Below, piece by piece: positions 7,265 through 14,635 of a stretch of 32,968 nucleotides of DNA. Each line of letters opens with the position of its first letter. Positions within the stretch are counted from its first letter, which is position 1. The stretch comes from Candidatus Accumulibacter phosphatis (GTDB lineage: Bacteria > Pseudomonadota > Gammaproteobacteria > Burkholderiales > Rhodocyclaceae). The notes under the pieces are model-generated. The model ran no database searches, was not told where the DNA came from, and worked only from the letters and a program-made list of their open reading frames with translations. The stretch is taken from assembly GCF_012939955.1 (NCBI RefSeq), contig NZ_SPMY01000046.1:1-32968 (forward strand). The letters run 5' to 3'. The position numbers and the translations under genes are program-made.

Positions 7265-8132
7265 GAGTGAGCAGGACCCGCTGATTAGATCGATCGACCA
7301 CATTCTCGCGGCGTGGCGCCAGGGGGACTGCGCCCTGGGTGAGCATTGGTTCGTGCACCGGCTCGACAAGTCGATCGCTGTGACCGACGCTGGCCGAGTT
7401 GCTGCCGAGGCAGGTGCAGATCTGGCCGAGCAGGAAGTCCCGGGATTCGTCGTCGTCACTCAGACATGCGATGTTGTTCGTTCGTGCGCCGAGCGCCCCT
7501 TCGTCGAGATCTGCCCACTTGTCGAAGTCGATGATGATCGACTTCGCGAGATCCAACGGGGTCGGCGCCCCGCCTACGCGTTCGTGGTACTACTTTCAGC
7601 GCGCAGGCTCGTTGCCGACCTCGATCGTGTGATGACTGTTGAGAAGCCCCTCGTGGCAACGTGGGAGCGTACTCCAGGGTGGAGCACCGATGCCGAAGCC
7701 CGAGCCTTCGCGCTCGCGCTATCGCGAAAGCGCGTCCGCTTCGCTTTCCCGGACGACTTCACAGCGCTTGCGAGGAAGCTCCAAAGCCGTATGGCGAACA
7801 AGCACGAGAAGAACACCGACGAGGGCCACGGCCTTCGAGCGCTTCGCGAGATCCGTGTGCTCGCCTCGCCTTCGTGGGACGCACCTCAGGTTGACATCTT
7901 CTTCTGGTTCGTCCGCAATGAAAGTGACGCGGACGCCGAGGGAAAGAACTGGGCGGACCTCTTGAAGGAGTGGCTCAAGCTAGTACCGACGACGGGCCGG
8001 TTCAAGTCCATCGAAGGCCAAGTCCTCACGTTGCCGGACATGAATGCCGGGGAGTATGTCGACAGCGATCCACTCGATCTTGACCACCTGTCAGCTGGAT
8101 TGAGTTCCAACGACGGCTGTCCGCAAGCATGA
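7254..8132 (+). CDS. Unknown protein with VVVTQTCDVV motif (third gene of the cassette)
   Basis: The start is the GTG at 7254, within the end of the HTH gene. The 292-residue product opens with LIRSIDHILAAWRQGDCALG and then carries GFVVVTQTCDVVRSCAERPFVEICPLV (residues about 64-90). I recall this 'QTCD' signature from several uncharacterised accessory-genome proteins. Later parts include RKRVRFAFPDDFTALARKLQSRM and REIRVLASPSWDAPQVDIFFWFV. It is predicted soluble. No nuclease, ATPase or membrane motif is evident, though the conserved Thr-Cys-Asp could be functional. It is coupled to the HTH and TIGR04255-like genes and followed at once by the integration module. Function is not assigned. Confidence 0.75.
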   Translation: MAAESEQDPLIRSIDHILAAWRQGDCALGEHWFVHRLDKSIAVTDAGRVAAEAGADLAEQEVPGFVVVTQTCDVVRSCAERPFVEICPLVEVDDDRLREIQRGRRPAYAFVVLLSARRLVADLDRVMTVEKPLVATWERTPGWSTDAEARAFALALSRKRVRFAFPDDFTALARKLQSRMANKHEKNTDEGHGLRALREIRVLASPSWDAPQVDIFFWFVRNESDADAEGKNWADLLKEWLKLVPTTGRFKSIEGQVLTLPDMNAGEYVDSDPLDLDHLSAGLSSNDGCPQA

Positions 8133-8188
8133 TAGTCGCCTTTGGGTCGCCCTGCGGGCACCACCCCGGACGGCTCGCGACGAGTCTA

Positions 8189-8644
8189 TCACTCCGCCGG
8201 CAGGTTCTCGCCAACCACACCAATTCGCTTGCGCTGCTCCTCCCACAACACCGGCGGACTGATCGCCAGATCATGCACGCCAACCTGATGCGGCAAGGAC
8301 TCATCCAGGATGGCCGCGATGATATCGGGCGCCAGCGTGGTCAGGTTGAGCATTCGGCACATGTAGCTGTTGTCGATCTTCTCCCGGGCGGCGAGCTCGG
8401 TGATCGACTTGGCTTCGCCCGATTCGAGCATTGCCAACCAGTGATGGCCGCGTGCCAGTGCCAGTTGCATCGGCGTGGCGGCGACATCCCAGGGCCTGGG
8501 CTGGGCGGCTTCACCGTTCGGCAAGGTAACCAGTTTCCGCCCGCTGCGGTGCTTGATTTGTATCGGCACCGACAGGGTCAACCTGCCGTCGCTGGCGGCG
8601 ATGACATCTGACGCCCCGGTCCTGCGGATGCGAATCCCGTTCAC
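8189..8644 (-). CDS. Recombinase-associated HTH protein (ParB/KorB-like DNA-binding)
   Basis: The start is a GTG at 8644 whose GTGA overlaps the recombinase stop, so it is the last gene of the integration operon. The 151-residue protein has a helix-turn-helix resembling ParB/KorB DNA-binding segments at residues about 80-112 (SITELAAREKIDNSYMCRML followed by NLTTLAPDIIAAIL). The N-terminal strand (GRLTLSVPIQIKHRSGRKLV) and the C-terminal EEQRKRIG are also present. It may act as an accessory or directionality factor, or a regulator, for the serine recombinase; that is inference from position. A decayed homologue lies at 5580-5719 on the other strand. Confidence 0.8.
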   Translation of the reverse strand: MNGIRIRRTGASDVIAASDGRLTLSVPIQIKHRSGRKLVTLPNGEAAQPRPWDVAATPMQLALARGHHWLAMLESGEAKSITELAAREKIDNSYMCRMLNLTTLAPDIIAAILDESLPHQVGVHDLAISPPVLWEEQRKRIGVVGENLPAE

Positions 8645-9999
8645 GCGAGCACCTCCTGGCGCCGTTCGGCGGGTGCCGGGCGAAGATCCTGCACCAGACG
8701 TTCGATGCCATTGGCGCGCAGGCGTACTTCCAGATCGGTGGGCGAAACGATCACCTTCTCGACCAGGAGCCGGACGATCCGCGTCTGCTCGGCGGAAAAC
8801 AACTGGTCCCAGATCACGTCGAGCCGCGTCATGGCCACGGTCACCTTGGCTTCGTCCAGGGTCGGATCCAGTTTGCTCGCCTGCGACAGCATGTCACCGA
8901 CCATCGCCGGTGTGCGCAGGATGCCGCGTAGTTGTTCGAGCACTGCCGACTCCAGCTCTGCCGCCGGCAAGCGTGGCAGACCGGACGCTCCGGCCTGCTC
9001 CTTGGTATCGCGCATCGGGATGTAATACCGGTAGCGGCGTCCGTTACTCTTCTTCGTCGTGTGCCAGGGCGACAAGGCCCGCCCGTCATGGCCAAATACG
9101 ATGCCCTTGAGCAGGAAGGGCACGACCGCTCGCGTCGCGTTGCCGCGCATCCGGCAATTGGTGGCGAGAATCGCATGCACGCTGTCCCACAACTCGCGTT
9201 TGATGATTGGCGGGTGCGCCGCCGGAAACCACTCACTCTTGTGCCGCAGTTCGCCGAGGTAGGTGCGGCTGTGCAGCAACTTGTAGATCATCCCCTTGTC
9301 GATCGGCTTCCCCTCGCGGACCCTGCCGTCCTGAGTGGTCCAGGCCTTCGAGGTGACGCCGTCGAGCTTCAGTTCGTTGAACAGCGAGGTGCTGGAGCCG
9401 AGTTCGACGAAGCGCTGAAAGATGTGCCGGATGAGTTTCGCCTCGCGTTCGTTGGGGACCAGTCGCCGGTTCTCGACGTTGTAGCCCAGCGGCGGCACGC
9501 CCCCCATCCACATGCCCTTGCGCTTGCTGGCGGCGATCTTGTCGCGGATCCGCTCGCCGGTGACCTCACGCTCGAACTGCGCGAACGACAGCAGGATGTT
9601 GAGCATCAGGCGACCCATCGAGGTCGTGGTGTTGAACTGCTGGGTCACCGAGACGAAGGAAACACCGTAGCGTTCGAAGACTTCCACCATCTTGGAGAAG
9701 TCCGCCAGGCTGCGGGTCAGGCGATCGATCTTGTAGATCACGACCACGTCGATCTTGCCGGCCTCGATGTCGACGATCATGCGCCGGAGTGCCGGACGCT
9801 CCATGTTCCCACCCGAGAAAGCGGGGTCATCGTAGTCGTCTGCCACCGGAATCCAGCCCTCGGCGCGTTGGCTGGCGATATAGGCGTGACCGGCGTCGCG
9901 CTGTGCATCGATGGAGTTGTACTCCTGGTCCATCCCTTCGTCGGTGGACTTGCGTGTGTAGACGGCGCAGCGCACGCGCCGCTTAAGGGCTTCGCTCAT
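8641..9999 (-). CDS. Large serine recombinase (site-specific integrase)
   Basis: The 452-residue protein starts at the ATG at 9999 (MSEALKRR), whose ATGA overlaps the DUF2924 stop and which has an AGGA ribosome-binding site; the open frame further upstream is not family-like. The resolvase domain shows VYTRKSTDEG with the nucleophilic Ser at residue 18, VIYKIDRLTRSL and LMLNILLSFAQFEREVTGERI. A recombinase domain (PPLGYNVENRRLVPNEREAKLIRHIF), an insertion region and a C-terminal MTRLDVIWDQLF region follow. The enzyme cuts and exchanges DNA through a phosphoserine link, usually att x att without host factors. It is the likely integrase of the element. The target site is not identifiable. Confidence 0.93.
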   Translation of the reverse strand: MSEALKRRVRCAVYTRKSTDEGMDQEYNSIDAQRDAGHAYIASQRAEGWIPVADDYDDPAFSGGNMERPALRRMIVDIEAGKIDVVVIYKIDRLTRSLADFSKMVEVFERYGVSFVSVTQQFNTTTSMGRLMLNILLSFAQFEREVTGERIRDKIAASKRKGMWMGGVPPLGYNVENRRLVPNEREAKLIRHIFQRFVELGSSTSLFNELKLDGVTSKAWTTQDGRVREGKPIDKGMIYKLLHSRTYLGELRHKSEWFPAAHPPIIKRELWDSVHAILATNCRMRGNATRAVVPFLLKGIVFGHDGRALSPWHTTKKSNGRRYRYYIPMRDTKEQAGASGLPRLPAAELESAVLEQLRGILRTPAMVGDMLSQASKLDPTLDEAKVTVAMTRLDVIWDQLFSAEQTRIVRLLVEKVIVSPTDLEVRLRANGIERLVQDLRPAPAERRQEVLA

Positions 10000-10496
10000 C
10001 GCCGTAGTCCTTTCCTGGTGGACACTTCCGGCTTGGCCGGGCCTTTGAGTCCGAAGAAGAGCGGTCCCGACCATCGTGTTCCGGTGATCTCGCGCGCGAT
10101 CATCGAGAGGCTCGGGTACATCCGGCCGTTGAACTCGTACTGCCCGTCGGCGGTGGCGACCACACAGTATTCGACGTCGCGGTATTCACGCGTCAGCACG
10201 GTGCCTGCTGCCGGTCGGGTGTCGCGATCGCTTTTCTCGACCTTGCCCGTTTCGAGGAGCGCTGCAATTCGACGCTGGTTTCTCTCCAGCAGTTTGGCAT
10301 CGACCTTGCGAAACTCCACTTCCTGCAAGCGGTAGGCGATGCGGCGTTCCAGGAACGGCCGGTTATAGTTGGGCGTGTCGGCGCCGAACAGCTTCTGCCA
10401 GAGCGCCTTGATCTCTGGCATCTTGAGTTCGGGCAAACGGCCGATCTGCGCCACGACCGACGGCGGCGTAGCGGGAGTACGCGGGGAGATGTTCAT
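9996..10496 (-). CDS. DUF2924-family protein
   Basis: The 166-residue protein contains LPELKMPEIKALWQKLFG, RPFLERRIAYRLQEVEF, and the C-terminal SLSMIAREITGTRWSGPLFFGLK that I recognise as the DUF2924 signature, a family repeatedly found just upstream of serine recombinases in prophages and integrative elements. Its function is unknown. The start at 10496 has ACGGAG 7 bases upstream, and a copy of the repeated promoter element lies 37-65 bases upstream of the start. The stop overlaps the recombinase start, so recombinase translation is coupled to it. Confidence 0.88.
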   Translation of the reverse strand: MNISPRTPATPPSVVAQIGRLPELKMPEIKALWQKLFGADTPNYNRPFLERRIAYRLQEVEFRKVDAKLLERNQRRIAALLETGKVEKSDRDTRPAAGTVLTREYRDVEYCVVATADGQYEFNGRMYPSLSMIAREITGTRWSGPLFFGLKGPAKPEVSTRKGLRR

Positions 10497-10508
10497 TATG
10501 ACTCCGTT

Positions 10509-10757
10509 CTATTCCTTGTTGACGGGGTGTGAATGAACGCGCTGGTGGCCGGAGAAGGCAAGCTCAAACTCGTTCTCTCGGGCCGCAGGCTCTACGACGC
10601 CGCGAAGACGGGCCAGCCCATTGGCCAGCAATGATGCGATCTCGATCCGACGCTGCTCCGGCGTCATGCGCTCCGGGGGCAGGTGGCTGACCTGGCCGTC
10701 GCTTCGCGCCGCTTCGCTCTCGGCTCGTAACGAGGCACATCGTTTTATCTCACGCAT
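10509..10757 (-). CDS. Small protein upstream of the integration operon (hypothetical)
   Basis: The 82-residue frame (MREIKRCASLRAES) has a plausible helical core, LPPERMTPEQRRIEIASLLANGLARLRG, similar to small proteins I recall preceding DUF2924/recombinase pairs. Its last 15 codons coincide with the repeated promoter element, so the C-terminus GHQRVHSHPVNKE is probably a by-product of promoter sequence. The gap to the ImmA gene (10758-10886) shows only a short CGCTT-GA-AAGCG palindrome and nothing else clear. It is probably a real gene; function unknown. Confidence 0.6.
   Translation of the reverse strand: MREIKRCASLRAESEAARSDGQVSHLPPERMTPEQRRIEIASLLANGLARLRGVVEPAARENEFELAFSGHQRVHSHPVNKE
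10533..10561 (-). promoter_or_regulatory. Repeated promoter element, copy 0 (DUF2924-recombinase operon)
   Basis: On the minus strand: TTGCCT, 17 bp, GTTCAT, with CAGCGCGTTCAT at the -10 side and GTCAAC downstream. It matches the seven copies in the 28.6-32.5 kb array in sequence and spacing. It overlaps the 3' end of the small upstream ORF. Confidence 0.72.
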
Positions 10758-10886
10758 CGGTATCGGCCCTCTCCGTCAAAATCGCTTGAAAGCGTAATTG
10801 TCCGGATGAAGCGCCACCGACACCACGAGGGAACTGCGGGCGTTTGCGGAGCGCTGATGCGCCACGCGGGAAGGCCGGTCAGACGG

Positions 10887-11819
10887 CTACCGAATGATCG
10901 GCTGCCCGCAGCGCTCGAACCGGTCGATGGTGGATTCGAGCCCCTCGTCCTCCTCGTCGAGATCCTCCTGGCGCCGGTAACGCCGCTCGGCGTCCGGCAG
11001 CAACAGAATGCCCAGGGTGAGTCGATACTGGTCGGAGACGAAGCTCATTTCCGTCAGGGGCATCTCGGCCGGTTCGCGTGGAAACCAGCAGTTGGCCCGG
11101 ATCCCATTGACCTCGGCCTGGGCTACCCGATTGCGGTTGTCGAACACTGATCGCGTTGGCACCGCGATCGTCCGCTTACGTGTCGCCAGATACACGCCTG
11201 ACTTGAACGCGGCCTCATTCGCGCGCGCCCAAAGCACGAAGTCGTCACGAACTGCGAGCACGACGGCGCGCCTGGGAGCGAACTCGACCCACTTGAGCAT
11301 CGCCGCCATCAGGGACACTTCGTAACGTTCCGCGCAGTGACTCAACAGCCCAAACGATGCTGCTTCGCCGGCGACCTGATCGCGAAAATCGTCCGTCGGC
11401 ATCAAGAAGGTCGCCGCAAACTCGTCGGCCTCCTTTTCGATACCGGCTTCGACGGCGTCCCATTCGACCATGTCGGCATCACTGCACGAGAAGGCGTCGC
11501 GCTTCTGGCGATGGAGGAGATAGTGGCCAAACTCATGGGCCTGGGTGAAGCGGATCCGACCCGGCGATGCGTCGGCATCGTTGTAGAGGATCTGCCACCG
11601 GGTTCGCGCCTTGTTCGGCCGCAGCATCCCTTCAAATCCGGGTAGGTCAGCGCCTTTGATCTCGGTAATGGGATCCGCGGGAAAGCGCTGTCTCGTGTAG
11701 TCGGTGATGATTTCTGCGAGCGGGATGGGCAGCGGATAGACCCCGCCAAAGGCCGGCTTGATGACCTTGGCCAGGAGATCGTTGGCTGTCGCCTTGGGCG
11801 ATTTCGGTGCGTCACTCAT
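10887..11819 (-). CDS. immA: ImmA/IrrE-family zinc metallopeptidase
   Basis: The 310-residue protein has QAHEFGHYLLHR with the HExxH zinc motif (His95, Glu96, His99) and the downstream third ligand region IEKEADEFAATFLMP (about residues 127-141), the hallmark of ImmA/IrrE peptidases. These typically cleave a partner XRE repressor and so release element genes after a stress or cell-state signal. The partner is the XRE gene 10 bp upstream on the same strand. A C-terminal extension past residue 170 is longer than in minimal ImmA and may be a sensing region. Domain call is secure; cleavage of this particular repressor is inference. Confidence 0.92.
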   Translation of the reverse strand: MSDAPKSPKATANDLLAKVIKPAFGGVYPLPIPLAEIITDYTRQRFPADPITEIKGADLPGFEGMLRPNKARTRWQILYNDADASPGRIRFTQAHEFGHYLLHRQKRDAFSCSDADMVEWDAVEAGIEKEADEFAATFLMPTDDFRDQVAGEAASFGLLSHCAERYEVSLMAAMLKWVEFAPRRAVVLAVRDDFVLWARANEAAFKSGVYLATRKRTIAVPTRSVFDNRNRVAQAEVNGIRANCWFPREPAEMPLTEMSFVSDQYRLTLGILLLPDAERRYRRQEDLDEEDEGLESTIDRFERCGQPIIR

Positions 11820-11829
11820 TCTCGCAACG

Positions 11830-12153
11830 TTACTCGTCGTCGAAGGCGTCCATGATCTTGCGAATCTTCTTCTTCACGTCAGGTTCTAGCTTTCGGTACC
11901 GGCGGAAAAATGCTTCATCGACAATCTCCTCGTCCGGTGTCAGATCGTCGCGCTGATCCAGCAGGAATTCCGGCGTGACTTCCAGCGCCGCGGCAATCCG
12001 GCCGATCTTGTCGGCTGACGGCCTGGGGACATCCTTGTTCTCCAACTCCCAGATGTAACTCTTGCTGGAGTCGGTGAGTTCCGCCAGTTGTTCGAGGCTT
12101 AGCTTCTTTTCCTTGCGCAGGGCTCGCATCTTGTCACCCAGGGGTGATGGCAC
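11830..12153 (-). CDS. XRE-family repressor paired with ImmA
   Basis: The start is the GTG at 12153 (MPSPLGDKMRALRKEKKLSL), chosen because GAGGAG lies 6 bases upstream; the longer frame from 12237 runs into the promoter region and is not family-like. The 107-residue product has a Cro/C1 helix-turn-helix at residues about 9-63 (LRKEKKLSLEQLAELTDSSK, then SYIWELENKDVPRPSADKIG) and an acidic C-terminal tail (LEPDVKKKIRKIMDAFDDE) typical of ImmA-partner repressors. It sits between the immA gene and a divergent promoter region with two related palindromes, so it most likely represses both directions until ImmA cuts it. Confidence 0.9.
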   Translation of the reverse strand: MPSPLGDKMRALRKEKKLSLEQLAELTDSSKSYIWELENKDVPRPSADKIGRIAAALEVTPEFLLDQRDDLTPDEEIVDEAFFRRYRKLEPDVKKKIRKIMDAFDDE

Positions 12154-12187
12154 CGCTTTCTCCTCAGTGGTCCGTATCAGGCCAAAA

Positions 12188-12193
12188 ATCATA
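12188..12193 (-). promoter_or_regulatory. Putative -10 of the XRE repressor promoter
   Basis: TATGAT on the minus strand lies 35 bases upstream of the GTG start. The -35 region has no good hexamer and coincides with the imperfect palindrome at 12199-12218, which suits autoregulation. Confidence 0.5.
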
Positions 12194-12198
12194 CCATC

Positions 12199-12218
12199 GT
12201 ACCGAACGTTTGCGTACC
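12199..12218. promoter_or_regulatory. Operator site 1 (imperfect palindrome, shares ACCGAACGT)
   Basis: An imperfect palindrome with GTAC arms around AACGTT, containing ACCGAACGT at 12201-12209, the same 9-mer as in site 2. It overlaps the -35 zone of the repressor promoter and abuts the -35 of the forward promoter. Confidence 0.55.
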
Positions 12219-12221
12219 TGT

Positions 12222-12251
12222 TTGACAAGACACACAAGGCTCATGGATAAT
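12222..12251 (+). promoter_or_regulatory. Strong sigma-70 promoter facing the 12361 operon
   Basis: TTGACA (12222-12227), 18 bp, then GATAAT (12246-12251) preceded by TG. The start point would fall near 12258, at the edge of operator site 2, so repressor binding there would block transcription of the rightward operon. Confidence 0.78.
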
Positions 12252-12259
12252 CAAAAAAT

Positions 12260-12275
12260 GTTCGGCGCACCGAAC
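12260..12275. promoter_or_regulatory. Operator site 2 (GTTCGG-cgca-CCGAAC palindrome)
   Basis: A perfect 6-bp-arm palindrome just downstream of the forward -10, followed by GT to give the ACCGAACGT 9-mer also found in site 1. The best candidate binding site for the XRE repressor. Confidence 0.68.
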
Positions 12276-12360
12276 GTAATCGGTCTACACACCACAATGT
12301 CAAGAATGGGCTGCTCGGGCTGATAGTCACCTGATCAACACCTTGCAAAGGGGAATGTCG

Positions 12361-13590
12361 ATGAACGATGCAGAAAATCTCTCCAAACTGCTCGGCCACC
12401 TGCCGCCGGCGGTCTTTAGTGAATTCATGGCCGATGAGTTCGATCTGGCGATGCCGGAGTTACATGGGAAGCAGGCCAAGCGAGAACAGCGGGCCGGCAT
12501 GAACGAAGCCCTCTCGGCCCTCGCGGTCAGCGAGAGGCAGCCGATCGAAGAGGTGGCCGAACGTATCGTGCTGATGTCGGACGGTGCCGGGCAGGATGTC
12601 ATCGAGGGTTTTCGCGACGACATCTTTGACAATGCCGGCCGGGAGACCTTCGCCGCGATACGCAACCAGTATGAACGTGCCCTGTGGCTTTACCTTCATG
12701 AGCCCGCGGTCTTCAAGGAGGCACTGGATGCCCGGCAGGCCGACGTCTTCCGCCAAAGCCCGTCGTGCTACTCCGGTTTCATGGCCCCCAAGAGCCTCTC
12801 CATCAAAGACGATGAGGCCTCGAGGGTCGCTTTTCATCAGACCGTCGCCGAACATCTGGGCTGCGCGGTCGATGCGGTGGCCGTCCAGATTTTCAAGCGA
12901 CTGCGTCCCGACACGCAGACCGGCGAGGACGTCGCCCTGTATCAGGTCAGCATTCACCACAACCGCCCGCCGGAGATCATCGACTGCGTCCATGACAGCG
13001 AACTCGTCGCTCAAGAGGTGATCAGGGCTGTCTCTTCGCACATCACCTACGAACCTGCCCAGGGTCATCTGGAAGTGCTGTCCAAGGACAACGATGGCCG
13101 CGAGACGCTGGCCCGGATCGTGGCAGATGCCTTGCTGCAATCACCGATCTCCGGCGAGAAAATTCCGCTGAAGCAGTACGACTATCAGAGTCTCGCCGCG
13201 CCACGCAACTTCGACCTGGCCGGGGAGAACGTGGCATTCGTCAAGGTAGTCGAACTCGGGTACGCCGCGTTGAACCACCGCTCGCTGCTGGTGAAGATCT
13301 GGTCGACGGATGCCGACGACATTCACGCCGCTGCGCGGGAGCTGATCAGCCCCACGTTCGACTTTCGCCATCACCACCTGCACTACGCCAAGCTCTCCAT
13401 CCGCCTGAAAAAAGTCGGCAACGAACGCGCACGGACGATCACCATCATCTTGCGCGAGGACAACAAGTGCAGCATCAAGACCAAGCGTGAGAAGGACCGG
13501 GCATTGTGCGACCGCCTGCTCGCCAAGTGGCATCTGGTGAAGGAGATCGGCGATGTTACCAATGCCCCTGTCGACGCGGTCGCTGCTTGA
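12361..13590 (+). CDS. Unknown protein under XRE/ImmA control
   Basis: The start is the ATG with AAGGGG 6 bases upstream (MNDAENLSKLLGHLPPAVFSEFM). The 409-residue soluble protein shows no domain I can name. Visible segments include an N-terminal helical region, an FMAPKSLSIKDDEASRVAFHQTVAEHLG segment, YQVSIHHNRPPEIIDCVHDSELVAQEVIRAVSSHITYEP, and a basic C-terminal RTITIILREDNKCSIKTKREKDRALCDRLLAKWHLV that looks like a nucleic-acid-binding or HTH-like end. It is the first gene behind the repressed promoter and overlaps the next gene by 38 bases. Its role could be regulation of element activation or a defence/effector function; neither is shown by sequence. Confidence 0.8.
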   Translation: MNDAENLSKLLGHLPPAVFSEFMADEFDLAMPELHGKQAKREQRAGMNEALSALAVSERQPIEEVAERIVLMSDGAGQDVIEGFRDDIFDNAGRETFAAIRNQYERALWLYLHEPAVFKEALDARQADVFRQSPSCYSGFMAPKSLSIKDDEASRVAFHQTVAEHLGCAVDAVAVQIFKRLRPDTQTGEDVALYQVSIHHNRPPEIIDCVHDSELVAQEVIRAVSSHITYEPAQGHLEVLSKDNDGRETLARIVADALLQSPISGEKIPLKQYDYQSLAAPRNFDLAGENVAFVKVVELGYAALNHRSLLVKIWSTDADDIHAAARELISPTFDFRHHHLHYAKLSIRLKKVGNERARTITIILREDNKCSIKTKREKDRALCDRLLAKWHLVKEIGDVTNAPVDAVAA

Positions 13591-14182
13591 GTTGCTCGAC
13601 CTCTTCGAGCGATCCAGCCAGTCGATCAGCGATACGGCAGGCCAACGCCTGCGCGGCGTGCCCGGATGGGACGTCTTCCACAACACGCCCCTGTCCGCCC
13701 GGGAACTAGCAGACTGGACGGAGTGCGTCGGTTACGCCGGGTGCTATCCGGCGCCCTGCGGTGACGAGCGAGTGCCGGTCGAACTGCATGAGGACAGCGA
13801 TCCGACGCGCTACCGCTATCGGTGTCCGGAGACGTTTCGCAGGAAATCCGTCGCGGCGACAGAGGTGGCGGTCTACGCCGTTCACGTGCCGATGCTCCTC
13901 CATGTCATCGCCGACCTGCTCGACGTGCCGCAAGCCCTTCGCCGGGGCATCGAGTCGCCGTTACTGGGCGGCCATCTCTGGAAGGTTGGCAAGGCCCGAA
14001 TCGGACCGGCCCTTACCGACGTCTGGTTTGTGCGCAGCCTTGCGTCCTGCATCGATGAGCTGTTCCGCCATTTTACGAGCAGGCCCTGCCGGATCAGGGC
14101 CTCATCGTGTCCTCCGGCATGGGGCCGCCGGACTTCGTACGGCCGCCGCGAAGCTACCGTTTTGCTTCCCTGCACGACGTGA
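13553..14182 (+). CDS. Unknown protein, N-terminal part of a frameshifted gene
   Basis: The start at 13553 has GGAG 8 bases upstream. The first 174 residues read smoothly (STRSLLELLDLFERSSQSIS, LRGVPGWDVFHNTPLSARELADWTECVGYAGCYPAPCGDERVPVEL, ATEVAVYAVHVPMLLHVIADLLDVPQALRRGI, FVRSLASCIDELFRHF). After the T run at 14071-14074 the frame turns into SRPCRIRASSCPPAW, low-complexity sequence unlike the rest. Adding one T continues the protein as FYEQALPDQGLIVSSGMGPPDFVRPPRSYRF in the next frame. No domain is recognised. It is the second gene of the XRE-controlled operon. The shift is either a real mutation or a homopolymer sequencing error. Confidence 0.72.
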   Translation: MLPMPLSTRSLLELLDLFERSSQSISDTAGQRLRGVPGWDVFHNTPLSARELADWTECVGYAGCYPAPCGDERVPVELHEDSDPTRYRYRCPETFRRKSVAATEVAVYAVHVPMLLHVIADLLDVPQALRRGIESPLLGGHLWKVGKARIGPALTDVWFVRSLASCIDELFRHFTSRPCRIRASSCPPAWGRRTSYGRREATVLLPCTT

Positions 14183-14556
14183 TCGTCGACTACGTCCCGG
14201 AACCACGCATGGACGTCGACCTCCTTCATCGCATTCTGACCAGTCCGGCCGACGGCACGCTTCGTCCCGTGCTGCCGGTGCACTTCGACGAGTACACGAA
14301 CATGCTCACGATCCGCAGCAAGACGAGACCCTGGCACATCAAGGGCCAGCGCCAGGCTGCCGCGGTCAAGTACCTTTACCAGCAGGTGTGCAACGACCGG
14401 TGGCTCGTGGAAGCCAGGGAGATTCTCGCTGCTGCGTACCCGGACAAGGAAACCGGCAAGAGCACGCGGATGCAGAGCCTGTTCAGCGCCAATGGCGCAT
14501 GGAAGGACTACATCGTCAACCCTGAAAAGGGGCGGTACGGATTTCGACTGGATTGA
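14107..14556 (+). CDS. Unknown protein, C-terminal part of the same frameshifted gene
   Basis: The ATG at 14107 begins MSSGMGPPDFVRPP, but the same frame is open from 14074 and joins the upstream part if one T is restored, giving a single product of about 334 residues. The visible part includes SLHDVIVDYVPEPRMDVDLLHRIL, LPVHFDEYTNMLTIRSKTRPWHIKGQRQAAAVKYLYQQV, and a C-terminal STRMQSLFSANGAWKDYIVN segment that looks like a winged-helix or DNA-binding end. No ribosome-binding site is evident for a separate start. It is followed by a strong terminator, closing the XRE-controlled operon. Confidence 0.72.
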   Translation: MSSGMGPPDFVRPPRSYRFASLHDVIVDYVPEPRMDVDLLHRILTSPADGTLRPVLPVHFDEYTNMLTIRSKTRPWHIKGQRQAAAVKYLYQQVCNDRWLVEAREILAAAYPDKETGKSTRMQSLFSANGAWKDYIVNPEKGRYGFRLD

Positions 14557-14578
14557 CCCCGCCACAAGCAGTACGGAC

Positions 14579-14601
14579 AACCGCCTTCGGGCGGTTTTTT
14601 T
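14579..14601 (+). terminator. Rho-independent terminator closing the XRE-controlled operon
   Basis: AACCGCC-TTCG-GGCGGTT hairpin followed by a T run. It separates the regulatory block from the replication operon. Confidence 0.92.
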
Positions 14602-14635
14602 GCTTTCTAGGACACGAATTTCCCCATCCAGCCGC

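Noticed and set aside
7886-8188. Left attachment site of the element in the 8133-8188 gap
   Set aside because: The gap is short and holds no repeat that I could match to another position; the right end of the element is outside the window.
9999-10074. Upstream extension of the serine recombinase frame
   Set aside because: It is antisense to nothing but in-frame with DUF2924 coding DNA and is not recombinase-like; MSEALKRR follows a ribosome-binding site and overlaps the previous stop.
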